Assembly: GCF_000513095.1 (NCBI RefSeq)
Contig: NZ_BAUT01000027.1
Coordinates: forward strand, 1 to 47,750
Length of the DNA: 47,750 nt
Reading direction: 5' to 3'
Source of the DNA: Halalkalibacter wakoensis JCM 9140
GTDB lineage: Bacteria > Bacillota > Bacilli > Bacillales > Bacillaceae_D
Part shown: piece after piece, positions 8,652 to 18,181 of the stretch
Layout: each line of letters opens with the position of its first letter
Position numbering within the stretch: the stretch's first letter is position 1
The notes under the pieces: generated by a model
What the model was told of the DNA's origin: nothing
Databases searched by the model: none
Seen by the model: only the letters and a program-made list of their open reading frames with translations
Program-made: the position numbers and the translations under genes

Positions 8652-10418
8652 ATGAAAGCGTTTAAATTTAAAGGGTTAACAGGTAAAATCTTGGGACTTA
8701 ATTTTATTATTTTACTAGTCGTAGCAACACTGTTAGGTTCCATTACCTATACGTTTTCTAAACAACAGTTAGTTGAAGCTGGGATCACAGATTTACGCCA
8801 TTCGATTAATGGGACTATGGCGATTCTTGAATTATTGAATGGACAAGTAGAACGAGGAGAATTGCAACTAAACGAAGCACAGGAAATAGCGGCTAATTAT
8901 ATAGCTGGTACGTACATAGATGAAACGAGTAAAACACGAGATTTTACAAAGGCAGCCTTTTTATATAAAGAGGAAGGCTATATGTTTGCCTATGATAGTA
9001 ATCATGTTTCTATTGTTCATCCAATGGGGTTTGAAGGACAGGATTTATCAGGATTAGAAGATGCGAATGGAAATTTCTTAATTCAAGATCTCGTCCGTAT
9101 CTCTAAAAATCCTGAACCTGAAATGCGGACACATACATATGACTGGACAAACGCCGGTGAAACGACTTCAAGAGAAAAATTAGCGTATATGGGCTATTAT
9201 GAGCCTTGGGATTGGATGGTTGGAATTGGAGCTTATACGGAAGAGTTTTACGAGAACTTAGGTATTTTACAAGTGGTTTCAGTGTTAGTTGGAGCGGGTA
9301 CTCTTATTTTTGGTACATTGATTTATTATGTTTTTATTAGAAAGTATTTGAGCGAGATTAAGAAGTTAAATGTAAATGCTCGTGAAATTGCAGCGGGGAA
9401 TTTAGCTGTGGAACTAACGGAGGCCAAGACGAATGATGAAATTGGAGAATTATCCAATTCTTTTAAAGAAATGGTTACAACAATTCGAGGAATTATTCAG
9501 CAGGTAAATGATTCAAGTGAACAAGTTGCGGCATCGTCGGAACAACTTTCCGCAAGCAGTGAACAGACAAAGTTAGCTACGAACGAAGTGACTGTAGCCA
9601 TGCAGTCTATTGCTTCAGCAAATGAAACGCAAGTAAAGCAAATGGAAGAGGGTTCAAGCTCTCTAGCGGTTATGGCTGATAATATGAATCGTGTATCTAA
9701 TATGGTTACAAATCTTTCGACGTCTTCTCTTCATACAGCTAAAGAAGCAGAGAAGGGCAATCATGTTATCTCAAAAGTTGTAGAACAAATGAGCTCCTTA
9801 ACGAACAGCGTTCAAGACTCGACTGAAGTTGTTAAAAAATTAGATGATCGCTCAACGGAAATAGGACAAATCATTCAAGTGATTACTGGAATATCAGAAC
9901 AAACCAATCTTTTAGCTTTGAATGCAGCAATCGAGGCTGCTCGAGCTGGAGAGCATGGAAAAGGGTTTGCTGTTGTTGCGGATGAAGTTCGAAAATTAGC
10001 TGAGGAATCAACAAGATCAGCGAATTTGATATCGGACTTAATCAAAGAGATTCAAATGGATTCGTCTGCGGCGATGGAAGCCATGTTAAAGGGGACAACT
10101 GATGCACAAAATGGCATGACGGTTGTGAATGAAGCTGGACTTATATTTGGAAAGATTCTTACTGCTGTCAAAAGCATGAATGACGATATCCAAAATGTTT
10201 CGAGTTCATCTGTAGAGATAACAGAGAAAACAAATAAGGTAAAAGAAACGATTGAGATACTAGAAGAGATTGTAAGACAAACAGCAGGTAACTCTCAAAA
10301 TGTTGCTTCAACGGCCGAGGAGCAATTAGCATCAATGGAAGAAATTTCGGCATCTGCTGAATCACTTAGTGAAATGGCACAAGAACTTAGTCAGACTGTT
10401 CAAAAGTTCCGTTTTTAA
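8652..10418 (+). CDS. Methyl-accepting chemotaxis protein with extracellular Cache-type sensor
   Basis: A 588-residue chemoreceptor: transmembrane helix at about 13-33; a roughly 160-residue outside domain with the [11 protein letters not shown]...GQDLSG pattern of single Cache (sCache_2) sensors; a second helix near 210-232; HAMP ([18 protein letters not shown]); then a long methyl-accepting coiled coil with the signalling hairpin around [18 protein letters not shown] and [15 protein letters not shown]. It binds a small ligand outside the cell and controls the CheA kinase. GAGGAG just upstream selects the ATG at 8652 rather than 8631. The ligand is not identifiable; small carboxylates are common for this sensor type. 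It is a single-gene unit with its own promoter and terminator. Confidence 0.92.
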   Translation: MKAFKFKGLTGKILGLNFIILLVVATLLGSITYTFSKQQLVEAGITDLRHSINGTMAILELLNGQVERGELQLNEAQEIAANYIAGTYIDETSKTRDFTKAAFLYKEEGYMFAYDSNHVSIVHPMGFEGQDLSGLEDANGNFLIQDLVRISKNPEPEMRTHTYDWTNAGETTSREKLAYMGYYEPWDWMVGIGAYTEEFYENLGILQVVSVLVGAGTLIFGTLIYYVFIRKYLSEIKKLNVNAREIAAGNLAVELTEAKTNDEIGELSNSFKEMVTTIRGIIQQVNDSSEQVAASSEQLSASSEQTKLATNEVTVAMQSIASANETQVKQMEEGSSSLAVMADNMNRVSNMVTNLSTSSLHTAKEAEKGNHVISKVVEQMSSLTNSVQDSTEVVKKLDDRSTEIGQIIQVITGISEQTNLLALNAAIEAARAGEHGKGFAVVADEVRKLAEESTRSANLISDLIKEIQMDSSAAMEAMLKGTTDAQNGMTVVNEAGLIFGKILTAVKSMNDDIQNVSSSSVEITEKTNKVKETIEILEEIVRQTAGNSQNVASTAEEQLASMEEISASAESLSEMAQELSQTVQKFRF

Positions 10419-10423
10419 AAAAG

Positions 10424-10462
10424 CAAAAACACGTTGAGATGTTAAATCTCAGCGTGTTTTTG
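10424..10462 (+). terminator. Terminator of the chemoreceptor gene
   Basis: CAAAAACACGTTGAGAT pairs with ATCTCAGCGTGTTTTTG (one mismatch) around GTTAA, immediately after the stop codon. Confidence 0.85.
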
Positions 10463-10557
10463 GCTATTAGCTCCTTTATTTAGTCATAATGAAAAAGAGG
10501 CCAGTTAAACAGAGAAATTAAATGGATGTAAGTGAAAAAGAAAGGAGATAAAACAGC

Positions 10558-11307
10558 TTGGATAGAAAAATTGCTTTTAAGGCGTTAGTAGGGTCAGAAA
10601 ACTATCATTTAGCGACAGAGGAATCAGATAAGGATTATAAAGTATTCGTAATCCCAACCTATTCTGATTTATATTTTGGGAAAATGTACACGAAAAGTAT
10701 TAGTGGCAACAAGGTTGACGAAGAGTTTCATGATATTAGGAAAGTAGTCAATCTTTGGTGGAAATCTAATGTGAATTTTGTAGAGGTGTTATTCTCAACA
10801 GAAATAGTAATTCATGAAGACAAGAACATAAAAAGAGCATTGGATACATTACTAGCTATGAAGCAAGACATTGCTGTTATGAATTTACCTTACTTATACA
10901 AAGCGTGCAAAGGGATGTTTTTAAGTAAATCAAAAAATATTGAACATGGAAACTCAGCTACAACGTATTTAGTTGATCGATACGGTTATGATAGTAAATC
11001 TGCTATGCATGCTTTCCGTATTTTAGACTTTATTGAAAGGTTCGCCCAAAATGAATTTAGTGATTTTGAAGGTGCAATGAAATATGATCAGCAAGAACGA
11101 GAGTTTATGTTGGCAATTAAGAGAGGCGCTTATACGAAGGAGGAATTTACTCAACTACTCAAAGACAAACTTAAAAGTTTTAATGAATTAGAGAAGATTT
11201 ATATAAAACAAAACACGAGTGAACATATAAAGAAGATAATGGAGGGAATTATCTATGAAATGACGGCCACAAGCTTACGCAATGAATTATTATTATTCAA
11301 TAAATAA
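10558..11307 (+). CDS. Nucleotidyltransferase-fold protein (COG3541/YcgL-like)
   Basis: A 249-residue soluble protein. Its N-terminus reads ALVGSENYHLATEESDKDYK: a G-S motif followed by S-D-x-D, the pattern of the polymerase-beta-type nucleotidyltransferase core with its two metal-binding aspartates. The rest is helical and matches what I recall of the YcgL/RlaP-type group, whose substrates are unknown. The start is TTG at 10558 with AAAGGAG about ten bases before. It stands alone between terminators. Confidence 0.7.
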   Translation: MDRKIAFKALVGSENYHLATEESDKDYKVFVIPTYSDLYFGKMYTKSISGNKVDEEFHDIRKVVNLWWKSNVNFVEVLFSTEIVIHEDKNIKRALDTLLAMKQDIAVMNLPYLYKACKGMFLSKSKNIEHGNSATTYLVDRYGYDSKSAMHAFRILDFIERFAQNEFSDFEGAMKYDQQEREFMLAIKRGAYTKEEFTQLLKDKLKSFNELEKIYIKQNTSEHIKKIMEGIIYEMTATSLRNELLLFNK

Positions 11308-11346
11308 AAGGGCTGCATAACAAAAACTGTTATACAGCTCCTTTAA
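11308..11346. terminator. Probable terminator after the nucleotidyltransferase gene
   Basis: AAAGGGCTGCATAAC and GTTATACAGCTCCTTT form an imperfect hairpin directly after the stop codon. Confidence 0.55.
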
Positions 11347-11396
11347 AGCGAAAAGAACCGACCGGTCAGTTTGTGTTAAGGTAAAAAATAATCATT

Positions 11397-12658
11397 TTAA
11401 GACACGGCATGTTCCTGTTGTTTAGCTTCTTTTTCACTCTTTTTAATATCTAGTTTCAGTAAAATCGAAATGACAAAAGCAAAAACAATTAAAGCTAAGA
11501 ATACATAGAACACAGGCACGTAGCTATCCGCCCTTTCACGTATTTGTGTAACGAGAATCGGACCAAAAACTCCACCGAGCGACCAAGTTGTTAGCAAATA
11601 ACCATGAATAGCACCTAGTTGCTTTGTTCCAAATAAATCACCTACAAATGCAGGGAGATTCGAGAACCCACCACCATAACAACTAACTACAAATAAAATC
11701 AAAATGGTAAACAGAATGGCGTTTGTTGTTAATGGCAATGTGAAAAAGGCGACAATTTGAATCGAAAAGAAAATAATAAATACGGTTGGTCTACCAATAT
11801 AATCTGAAGCGGCTGCCAACCTAGTCTTCCACCACCGTTAAACAGTCCCATAATCCCTACCATTGTCGCAGCTGCTGCTGCAGTTAAACCGACTACTTCT
11901 TGAGCCATTGGTGATGCGACGGAAATGATCATGATACCTGCTGTTGTATTGATAAGCATCATAGACCAAAGCATCCAGAACCGTTTCGTCCTAACCGCTT
12001 CTTTAGCTGTTAATTGGGCTAAATCCTTTTTCACCACTTTCTTTCCAGAAGCCATTTCCTTTTTCATCGAATCTGGCATCCAACCTTCTGGAGGAGGTGC
12101 GATGTAGGAAGCACCTAATAACATAAGTATAAAATAACAAACACCTAATAAATAAAAGGTAGAACTGATGCCTATTGCTTCTATTAGACTAGCCGCAACA
12201 GGTGCAGTGATAAGTGATCCTGTACCAAACCCAAGTACAGCCATTCCAGTTGCTAAACCTCTTCGATCTGGGAACCATTTTACAAGAGTGGAAACAGGTG
12301 AGATGTAGCCAATACCTAAGCCAAGTCCACTAAATACTCCATATGTTAATAAGAACAAAGGGAGTGATTCAAGAGCAATTGCAACTCCTGAACCTGCTTG
12401 ACCGATCCCAAATAACACCGCGGCCACCATAGCAGACTTTCTTGGCCCGTTCTTCTCAACAAATTTTCCAAAGAAAGCAGCCGATGTTCCGGCTAACGCC
12501 ATCATAATCGTAAAAGCAATCGCAACTTGTGATCCAGCCCAACCTAGCGAGGAGCTTATTGGATTTTGATATACACTGTACGCATATGCTGCACCTATTG
12601 AAAGGTGGATGGCAATCGCTGATAAAGCTATGAGCCATCTGTTTTTTGTTGTCTTCAT
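11397..12658 (-). pseudogene. Second OFA-family MFS transporter, one frameshift
   Basis: The reconstructed protein is about 420 residues with twelve membrane segments. It shares with the intact protein at 756-1958 the N-terminal RW..AL.AI..L.IGAAYAYS pattern and the loop VKWFPDRRGL typical of the OFA family. The frame breaks near 11816 after NGGGRLGW; adding one C on the plus strand (GGC-AGC read as GGG-CAG on the coding strand) joins it to AAASDYIGRP and the last four helices. AGGAGGAGG precedes the ATG at 12658. If real, the deletion removes the C-terminal third of the transporter. Confidence 0.85.
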
Positions 12659-12872
12659 ATTTGTTCCTCCTCCTATCTCTTTTGTAAACCCTTACATATA
12701 TATAGTATAATTCATTCTGGAAAAAATCAAACAAATTGGAAAATTATTAAGATTTTGGCATGATTTTTTCCGTTCAATCATGTTATTCTGTTAGCTATCT
12801 CGAGCTAGTAATTTGTGAATAAGTCCGCTATGATTGGTAATGAATTGCAAATTTCATAACGGGGGAAGAACT

Positions 12873-14240
12873 ATGTATCATGCACAGACCTGGCGAGAAA
12901 AGGTCACTTTGTTTTTGGCCATCTTATGGCCGATAATGGTAACGCAAGTCAGTTTATTCGCAATGAATCTTGTTGATACAATTATGTCAGGACGAGTTGG
13001 GACAAATGACTTAGCTGGGGTTGCGATTGGCTCTAGTTTATGGATGCCGATCTTTACAGGGATTAATGGAATTCTATTAGCCGTAACGCCGATTGTTGCT
13101 CAGTTAATGGGAAGCAACAAGAGAGAGAAAATAGCAAGCTCGGTCACACAAGCACTCTATTTATCCGTCTTTCTTGCGGGAATAATTGTATTGGCTGGAA
13201 CATTTTTGCTAGAGCCAGTCCTAACGATTATGAACTTAAATCCTTCCGTTCATTATATTTCCTTTCATTATTTAATTGGTTTATCAATAGGGGTTGTACC
13301 ACTTTTTGCATCAAGTGTTTTACGTAACTTTTTTGATGCTCAAGGTTTTACACGAATAACGATGGTAATCACCGTTTTAGCTGTTCCTTTTAATGTTGTT
13401 TTGAACTATGGCTTTATTTTTGGGAAATTGGGGTTGCCGGCACTAGGAGGTATCGGAGCTGGGTATGCAACAGCTATTACGTACTGGATTATTTTCCTAC
13501 TAAGTGTTTGGATGACATTTAAAGTGGAAGTTGTTAGACATTATCAATTATTTGTTAAGTGGTTCACCCCTTCTTGGCGAGCGTGGAAAGAACAGCTTGC
13601 AATTGGTGTCCCAATCGGTTTGTCCATTTTCTTTGAATCGAGTATTTTTGCTGTGGTGACCTTACTCATAGGGATGATGTTCTCTACCATTACGGTCGCT
13701 GCTCATCAAGTTGCATTTAGCTTTACATCGCTAATTTTTATGATTCCACTAAGTATTTCGATGGCCCTTACAATCGTAGTTGGGTATTCTGTTGGCGGAA
13801 AAGATTATAAGTCGGCCAAGCAATATAGTCATCTAGGTGTCTGGAGTGGGATTGGGATACTGGCAGTCGGGGCTGTTTTTCTTTACATTTTCAGAGAATC
13901 AATTGCTTATTTGTATACAGATGATCCTGTTGTTGTCCAGCTTGCAGCTCAGTTTTTCATCATTGCCATCGTTTATCAAATTTCAGATGCTGCTCAATCT
14001 GGCTTACAGGGAGTATTAAGAGGGTACAAAGATGTGCAAGTCCCTTTTATTACGGCATTTATCTCATATTGGCTAATAGGAATCCCCTCAGGTTATTCTC
14101 TTGCAGCATTCACCGAGCTTGGCCCATTTGGATTTTGGATTGGGATCACATTAGGATTGACTTGTGCAGCCATTGGCTTCCTCGTGCGCTTGCGAATCAT
14201 ATTAAAAAGGCTTGAACGGAAGGAAGTCGTAATGGACTAA
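12873..14240 (+). CDS. MATE-family multidrug/Na+ antiporter (NorM-like)
   Basis: A 455-residue integral membrane protein with twelve predicted helices. The N-terminal WPIMVTQVSLFAMNLVDTIMSGRVG and the internal repeat around IGVPIGLSIFFESSIFAVVTLLIG are diagnostic of the two pseudo-symmetric halves of MATE exporters, which expel cationic drugs in exchange for Na+ or H+. GGGGGAAG selects the ATG at 12873; the ATG at 12840 lacks a site. It is divergent from the OFA transporter gene and ends in its own terminator. Confidence 0.9.
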   Translation: MYHAQTWREKVTLFLAILWPIMVTQVSLFAMNLVDTIMSGRVGTNDLAGVAIGSSLWMPIFTGINGILLAVTPIVAQLMGSNKREKIASSVTQALYLSVFLAGIIVLAGTFLLEPVLTIMNLNPSVHYISFHYLIGLSIGVVPLFASSVLRNFFDAQGFTRITMVITVLAVPFNVVLNYGFIFGKLGLPALGGIGAGYATAITYWIIFLLSVWMTFKVEVVRHYQLFVKWFTPSWRAWKEQLAIGVPIGLSIFFESSIFAVVTLLIGMMFSTITVAAHQVAFSFTSLIFMIPLSISMALTIVVGYSVGGKDYKSAKQYSHLGVWSGIGILAVGAVFLYIFRESIAYLYTDDPVVVQLAAQFFIIAIVYQISDAAQSGLQGVLRGYKDVQVPFITAFISYWLIGIPSGYSLAAFTELGPFGFWIGITLGLTCAAIGFLVRLRIILKRLERKEVVMD

Positions 14241-14253
14241 AAGGGAATACTTT

Positions 14254-14296
14254 AAGAAAAAACTCGTATCGTAGCCATATCGATACGAGTTTTCTT
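14254..14296 (+). terminator. Terminator of the MATE gene
   Basis: AAAAAACTCGTATCG and CGATACGAGTTTT form a 12-13 bp stem around TAGCCATAT; the right arm ends in a T-rich stretch. Confidence 0.85.
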
Positions 14297-14433
14297 AAAT
14301 TCAATCTTACTTGGATCTTCTTTTAGGCTTGAAAGCAAAACACGCTTCTTATTGCTACTTTTCAAAAAAGTAGGCACCTAACTGGTTTAGAGATCATAGA
14401 CTAACCATAACAGGGAAAAAAGGGGTGTGAAGG

Positions 14434-15225
14434 TTGAAGAAATCAGATAAAAGAGCGGTGCCGAAAATTTTTTCACAAAATTCAACAAATCAGATAAACC
14501 AGCCATTTTTTTATTCAAATAAGGCAATGGAACAACTGAAATGGAATATTAGAAACATCAATCATACATTAGGTTCTCATGATCAAGTTCATGAAGACTT
14601 ATTCAAGCAATTAGATGTACAGGATGAAACGAATAAGCATTTTGAAACAGTGAATGAATCGATAAAAAAAATGATAGAGGAAAAAAATAAAATACAACAA
14701 ACGTTATTTGACAAGATCGAAGTGGAAAGAACAGGTTTAGAGCAGAAACTTGAAGAGCTTAGTCAGGCAAAAATGAGCATTGTAGATCAATTACAACAAA
14801 TGGAACAAGTAAATAGGGAAATGTCTACAAAAGTGACAGAGCATGAGAATCAACTTAATCAGCACGAACAGGACTTTGATTTTATTCGAAAAGAACAAAC
14901 GGAGCAACTAGAGACCCTAACGGAATCTGTTCAACAAATAGAATTACAAAAATTAGACCATGAAGAGTTAAGACAAAAAGTGAAGGTTAATGAAGAGGAA
15001 CAAAAGGAGATTCAAGAACGAATCAGAGAGCTCTTTGAACAAACGAAATTACTGTCGACTCAGCATGACGAGCAAGAAAATATGCATTTGGATTTATATA
15101 CGCAACTTATCCAATTGAAAACTCTTCATACAGAAGCTTCTAATTATATGAAACAATCAATAGCGAAATTGAAAGAAGAAGGCTATAAAAAGGAAGAGGA
15201 AGAAAGGTCGATGACTGAAAGGTGA
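14434..15225 (+). CDS. Coiled-coil hypothetical protein (263 aa)
   Basis: A highly charged, Glu/Gln/Lys-rich protein with no membrane segment or signal peptide. From about residue 60 to the end it is almost continuous heptad-repeat coiled coil (for example KIEVERTGLEQKLEELSQAK). The first 45 residues are basic and Asn-rich. No family recognised. The start is TTG at 14434 immediately after GGGTGTGAAGG. It is a single-gene unit; the long coil suggests a structural or scaffold role, which is inference only. Confidence 0.65.
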   Translation: MKKSDKRAVPKIFSQNSTNQINQPFFYSNKAMEQLKWNIRNINHTLGSHDQVHEDLFKQLDVQDETNKHFETVNESIKKMIEEKNKIQQTLFDKIEVERTGLEQKLEELSQAKMSIVDQLQQMEQVNREMSTKVTEHENQLNQHEQDFDFIRKEQTEQLETLTESVQQIELQKLDHEELRQKVKVNEEEQKEIQERIRELFEQTKLLSTQHDEQENMHLDLYTQLIQLKTLHTEASNYMKQSIAKLKEEGYKKEEEERSMTER

Positions 15226-15230
15226 GAAAG

Positions 15231-15264
15231 GGGATGTCCTAAAACGTACGTTTTGGGACATCCC
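15231..15264. terminator. Bidirectional terminator between the coiled-coil gene and hxlB
   Basis: GGGATGTCC...AAAACG and CGTTTT...GGACATCCC form a 16-bp stem with a two-base loop and one mismatch. Confidence 0.75.
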
Positions 15265-15288
15265 TGACATTTTTACGACTTGCTTATC

Positions 15289-15843
15289 TTATTCTAAGTT
15301 TGCATGTCGACCATACATGGTCGTTGAATCCAGCCCTTTTTTATCCATAAATCGTAATATGACAGAATCATATAGGAGAAGTAGACTTTGTTCAAACAAA
15401 GATCCCATTGGCTGGATGGTTTCAACAGTAGTCTCTCCAGATTTAACTTGGGCAGGAATTTGAATCGTGATATCGGCTAAGTTTCCAATTGTTGAGTCAG
15501 GAGAAATCGTAACAGCAGCCACCGTTGCCCCAATCGCCTTCGCTTTCTCCGTCATTGATACAAGGCTTTTTGTTTCACCAGAACCAGAACCAACAATGAA
15601 AATATCATCCTTTTCTAACTGAGGAGTTATCGTTTCGCCAATTACATAGGGGTCAAGACCTACATGCATCATTCGCATGGCAAAAGATTTAGCCATTAAT
15701 CCAGACCGACCAGCCCCAGCGACAAAAACTTTTTTCGCATCAAGAATACCGTCGACTAGCTTTTCTATGTCAGCGTCGTTCATTAAGTCAGCCGTTCTCT
15801 GAAGTTCCTTAATGATTTCTTGGGTATAGTTTGTCGTTTGCAT
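15289..15843 (-). CDS. hxlB: 6-phospho-3-hexuloisomerase
   Basis: A 184-residue SIS-domain protein that isomerises D-arabino-3-hexulose 6-phosphate to fructose 6-phosphate, the second step of formaldehyde fixation by the ribulose monophosphate pathway. The phosphosugar-binding motif is VFVAGAGRSGLMAKSFAMRMMHVG, followed by GSGSGETKSLV and the C-terminal YGRHANLE seen in Bacillus HxlB. It starts nine bases after the hxlA stop with AGGGG, so the two are translated from one transcript. The catalytic Glu in SGETKS is present. It serves formaldehyde detoxification. Confidence 0.93.
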   Translation of the reverse strand: MQTTNYTQEIIKELQRTADLMNDADIEKLVDGILDAKKVFVAGAGRSGLMAKSFAMRMMHVGLDPYVIGETITPQLEKDDIFIVGSGSGETKSLVSMTEKAKAIGATVAAVTISPDSTIGNLADITIQIPAQVKSGETTVETIQPMGSLFEQSLLLLYDSVILRFMDKKGLDSTTMYGRHANLE

Positions 15844-15852
15844 TGACGGCCC

Positions 15853-16482
15853 CTATGCTTTGATGAGATTTTGCATCTCGGCTGCTGCAGCTTTCTTATC
15901 ATCTTTGCCTGTAATCCCACCACCGACAATAATTAAGTCTGGTTGTGCCTTAATCACCTCAGGTAACGTTTCAAGTTTAATACCACCCGCAATGGCTGTT
16001 TTTGCTTGTTTTACAACACTTTTGATCGTAAGTAAATCCTCGAACGAATTTTGTCCAACAGCTTGGAGGTCATAACCTGTGTGTACACAAATATAATCTA
16101 CACCTAATTCATCTAACTCTATTGCACGTGCTTTTTTATCTTTTACCGCAATCATATCAACAAGGATTTCTTTTCCTTGTTTTTTAGCCTCTTCGACTGC
16201 TCCCTTGATTGACTCATCTTCAGCAGCACCAAGAATGGTAATAATATCTGCACCTGCTTCAGAAGCTTTCATCACTTCATACCCAGCCGCATCCATAATT
16301 TTCAAATCTGCTAATACAGTTAATTGAGGGAAAGCTTCTTTTACTTCTTTTACGGCTCTTAACCCTTCATTGATGACAACAGGTGTTCCAATTTCTACTA
16401 CATCTACAAACTCCTGAACTTCGCTAACAAGCTCAATGGCTTCTGGAATATTTACTAAATCTAAGGCTAATTGTAATTTCAT
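15853..16482 (-). CDS. hxlA: 3-hexulose-6-phosphate synthase
   Basis: A 209-residue TIM-barrel of the orotidine-5'-phosphate decarboxylase suprafamily that condenses formaldehyde with ribulose 5-phosphate. It begins MKLQLALDLVNIPEAIEL; the active-site strand VLADLKIMDAAGYE carries the conserved DxKxxD, VDMIAV and VHTGYD follow, and the phosphate-binding loops are AIAGGIKLET and IIVGGGITG. GAGGAG precedes the ATG at 16482. It lies downstream of hxlR on the same strand, unlike B. subtilis where hxlR is divergent. Confidence 0.94.
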   Translation of the reverse strand: MKLQLALDLVNIPEAIELVSEVQEFVDVVEIGTPVVINEGLRAVKEVKEAFPQLTVLADLKIMDAAGYEVMKASEAGADIITILGAAEDESIKGAVEEAKKQGKEILVDMIAVKDKKARAIELDELGVDYICVHTGYDLQAVGQNSFEDLLTIKSVVKQAKTAIAGGIKLETLPEVIKAQPDLIIVGGGITGKDDKKAAAAEMQNLIKA

Positions 16483-16614
16483 TTCAATCGCTCCTCATTC
16501 ATTTTTTGTACAGGGTAATTCTAATTGCTTTCCAACAAAAAAAGAAGTACGCACTTTAAACGCATATAGTTACAAAAAGGATACTGTGAGGAACCAGAAT
16601 TACCTATTACGAAC
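16483..16614 (-). promoter_or_regulatory. hxlAB promoter region, probable HxlR target
   Basis: This 130-base gap between the hxlR terminator and hxlA must hold the hxlAB promoter. It contains an inverted pair GGTAATTC and GAATTACC, and a TAACTATAT stretch that could be a -10. In B. subtilis HxlR binds just upstream of hxlA and activates it when formaldehyde is present. I cannot delimit the operator from one sequence. Confidence 0.4.
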
Positions 16615-16653
16615 TAAAAATAGCTAAGTACGAGAGACCTCTCGTACTTAGCT
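16615..16653 (-). terminator. Terminator of hxlR
   Basis: AGCTAAGTACGAGAG and its complement form a 15-bp perfect stem right after the hxlR stop codon, followed on the minus strand by a TTTTT run. It separates hxlR from hxlAB transcription. Confidence 0.8.
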
Positions 16654-16654
16654 T

Positions 16655-17029
16655 CTATTCAGATGAACCAATTTGCTCATCAAGATCATCAACTTGTTTT
16701 TGTAAGAACTGTTTGTAGTCTTTGCCCCATGCATACATGGTTTCAAGGATAGGCATTAACGTCTTTCCTTGTTCTGTAAGGGAGTACTCAACTTTGGGAG
16801 GTACGACTGCATAGACTTCACGATGGATAATAAAATCGGATTCTAATTCTCTTAACTGATTCACAAGTATTCGTTGTGTAATACCAGGTATTAGAGCTCT
16901 TAATTCATTAAATCGTTTTGTTCCCTCTTTGCCAAGATGCCATAAGATGAGCATTTTCCATTTCCCGCCTATGACGGCTAAGGTAAGTTCTTTTTCACAA
17001 TTAAATTCCCTGTTACAAACATGCCCCAT
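16655..17029 (-). CDS. hxlR: HxlR, formaldehyde-responsive activator of hxlAB
   Basis: A 124-residue winged-helix regulator of the HxlR family. [21 protein letters not shown] and the recognition region [15 protein letters not shown] match B. subtilis HxlR closely. Cys11 and Lys13 are both present at the positions reported to be cross-linked by formaldehyde in the B. subtilis protein; an extra Cys lies at residue 5. The wing ends in [25 protein letters not shown] precedes the ATG. It is upstream of hxlAB on the same strand but has its own terminator. Confidence 0.92.
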   Translation of the reverse strand: MGHVCNREFNCEKELTLAVIGGKWKMLILWHLGKEGTKRFNELRALIPGITQRILVNQLRELESDFIIHREVYAVVPPKVEYSLTEQGKTLMPILETMYAWGKDYKQFLQKQVDDLDEQIGSSE

Positions 17030-17288
17030 TTTTTGCCTCCTATGTAAAGGTAATATACTTTTAAGCGCTTATTAACTGATATTATAGTCACCATAGAATA
17101 AGGAATACAAATGATTTAACTTATGTTTATCAAGCTCTAATTTTAAGAAATAACGTGAAATTGGAAAGTTCTTAGCTTTTCGAATCGCTAAAAGGTCGCA
17201 TAAGTAAAATGGATAAATAGTGATTCGATTGTATGAAATGCAAGGAAAGGGAGAAAGTAACAGTGAATAAAATGGATGGAGGAAGAAT

Positions 17289-17690
17289 ATGAAACAAACC
17301 ATACTAAGTGGATTATTTTTATTAATGTTTATGTTGGTAGGCCTATTAAATTTTGGGACAGTAGAGGCTTCTCCTACGATTGTTGACTTTGAAATTGAAA
17401 TTGAACTGAAAGATGGCACAGAGTATGAAATTGAATACGCAATGAAAAGCAGCAAGATTCAAGCGAAATATGTTGTCCCGAGAGAGGTAGCTCTTTTTGG
17501 AGAAGAGGCTCTTCCAAAAGTGGAAGCATTTTTTCAGAAAGTGAATGTCATTCCTGATGCAAACAAAGAAAAGCTCATTGCTGAAGCATTACGTGCATTT
17601 GGGATCGATGTTAAAGATGTCGATGAATTTGAACTTGACGTTATATTTGATGGAGACAAGAAACTTACCATTCAAAAGAAATTCTCATAA
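17289..17690 (+). CDS. Secreted YusW-like protein
   Basis: A 133-residue protein with an N-terminal signal peptide (MKQTILSGLFLLMFMLVGLL, then a likely cleavage at VEASP). The mature part is a small acidic domain with repeated strand-like stretches (VDFEIEIELKDGTEYEIEYAMK) and the late DVDEFELDVIFDGDKKL motif that I associate with the YusW-like family of Bacillus. GGAGGAAG selects the ATG. Function is unknown. A terminator follows. Confidence 0.75.
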   Translation: MKQTILSGLFLLMFMLVGLLNFGTVEASPTIVDFEIEIELKDGTEYEIEYAMKSSKIQAKYVVPREVALFGEEALPKVEAFFQKVNVIPDANKEKLIAEALRAFGIDVKDVDEFELDVIFDGDKKLTIQKKFS

Positions 17691-17701
17691 TTGATTATCA
17701 T

Positions 17702-17731
17702 AACCCACGTTCTTGAAAGAGTGTGGGTTTA
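17702..17731 (+). terminator. Terminator of the yusW-like gene
   Basis: AACCCAC pairs with GTGGGTT around TTCTT/AAGA, ten bases after the stop codon. The right arm (CTTGAAAGAGTGTGGGTTT) is repeated almost exactly at 18324-18342. Confidence 0.6.
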
Positions 17732-17907
17732 CTTCAGAGGTTCAAACAAGACATTCACAAGAGAAAACACATGTGTTTTTTTGTTGTTATATCAATGTTC
17801 ATTACTGTGTAGAGGTGAAATCACACAGTAGTTCGCAGACCTATGTGAACTCTAATGTAAAAATTGATTTTGTAGTATACGAAGTTTTCTCCAAAGATAC
17901 TCACAAT

Positions 17908-18090
17908 AAGGGGAATTTTTCCCTTTAAATACAAAATATAGCTTAATTAGGGATAAATAAGGGGAAATTCTCCCTTTAAGCATACACCGAAATCAAATTA
18001 TCATGTTTATAAAGGAATTAGCGGGAATTTTTCCGCCTAATTCAACTATTTTCGAAGCCATTTCTTAATTAAGGGAAGTTTCTCCCTTTA
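17908..18090. repeat. Four short hairpins at 51-56-base spacing in a gene-free stretch
   Basis: The stretch 17691-18430 holds no convincing protein gene. Inside it, hairpins start at 17908 (AAGGGGAATTTTTCCCTTT), 17959 (AAGGGGAAATTCTCCCTTT), about 18015 (TTAGCGGGAA paired with TTCCGCCTAA) and 18071 (AAGGGAAG-TTT-CTCCCTT). The third keeps pairing although its stem bases changed (GCGG with CCGC). Linkers are AT-rich and not conserved. No known RNA family recognised. Confidence 0.6.
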
Positions 18091-18181
18091 TTATATCAAC
18101 CCATGTTGCAGATTCCCTCATTGGTCCACTCTTATATGGAGGGATGGGGCTTTATTCATGAATAAGGAGTGGTTCATTGAA

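Noticed and set aside
17713-17928. Possible 71-residue protein after the yusW-like gene
   Set aside because: It begins inside the yusW terminator, has no ribosome binding site, has unusual composition and ends in the first hairpin of the array.
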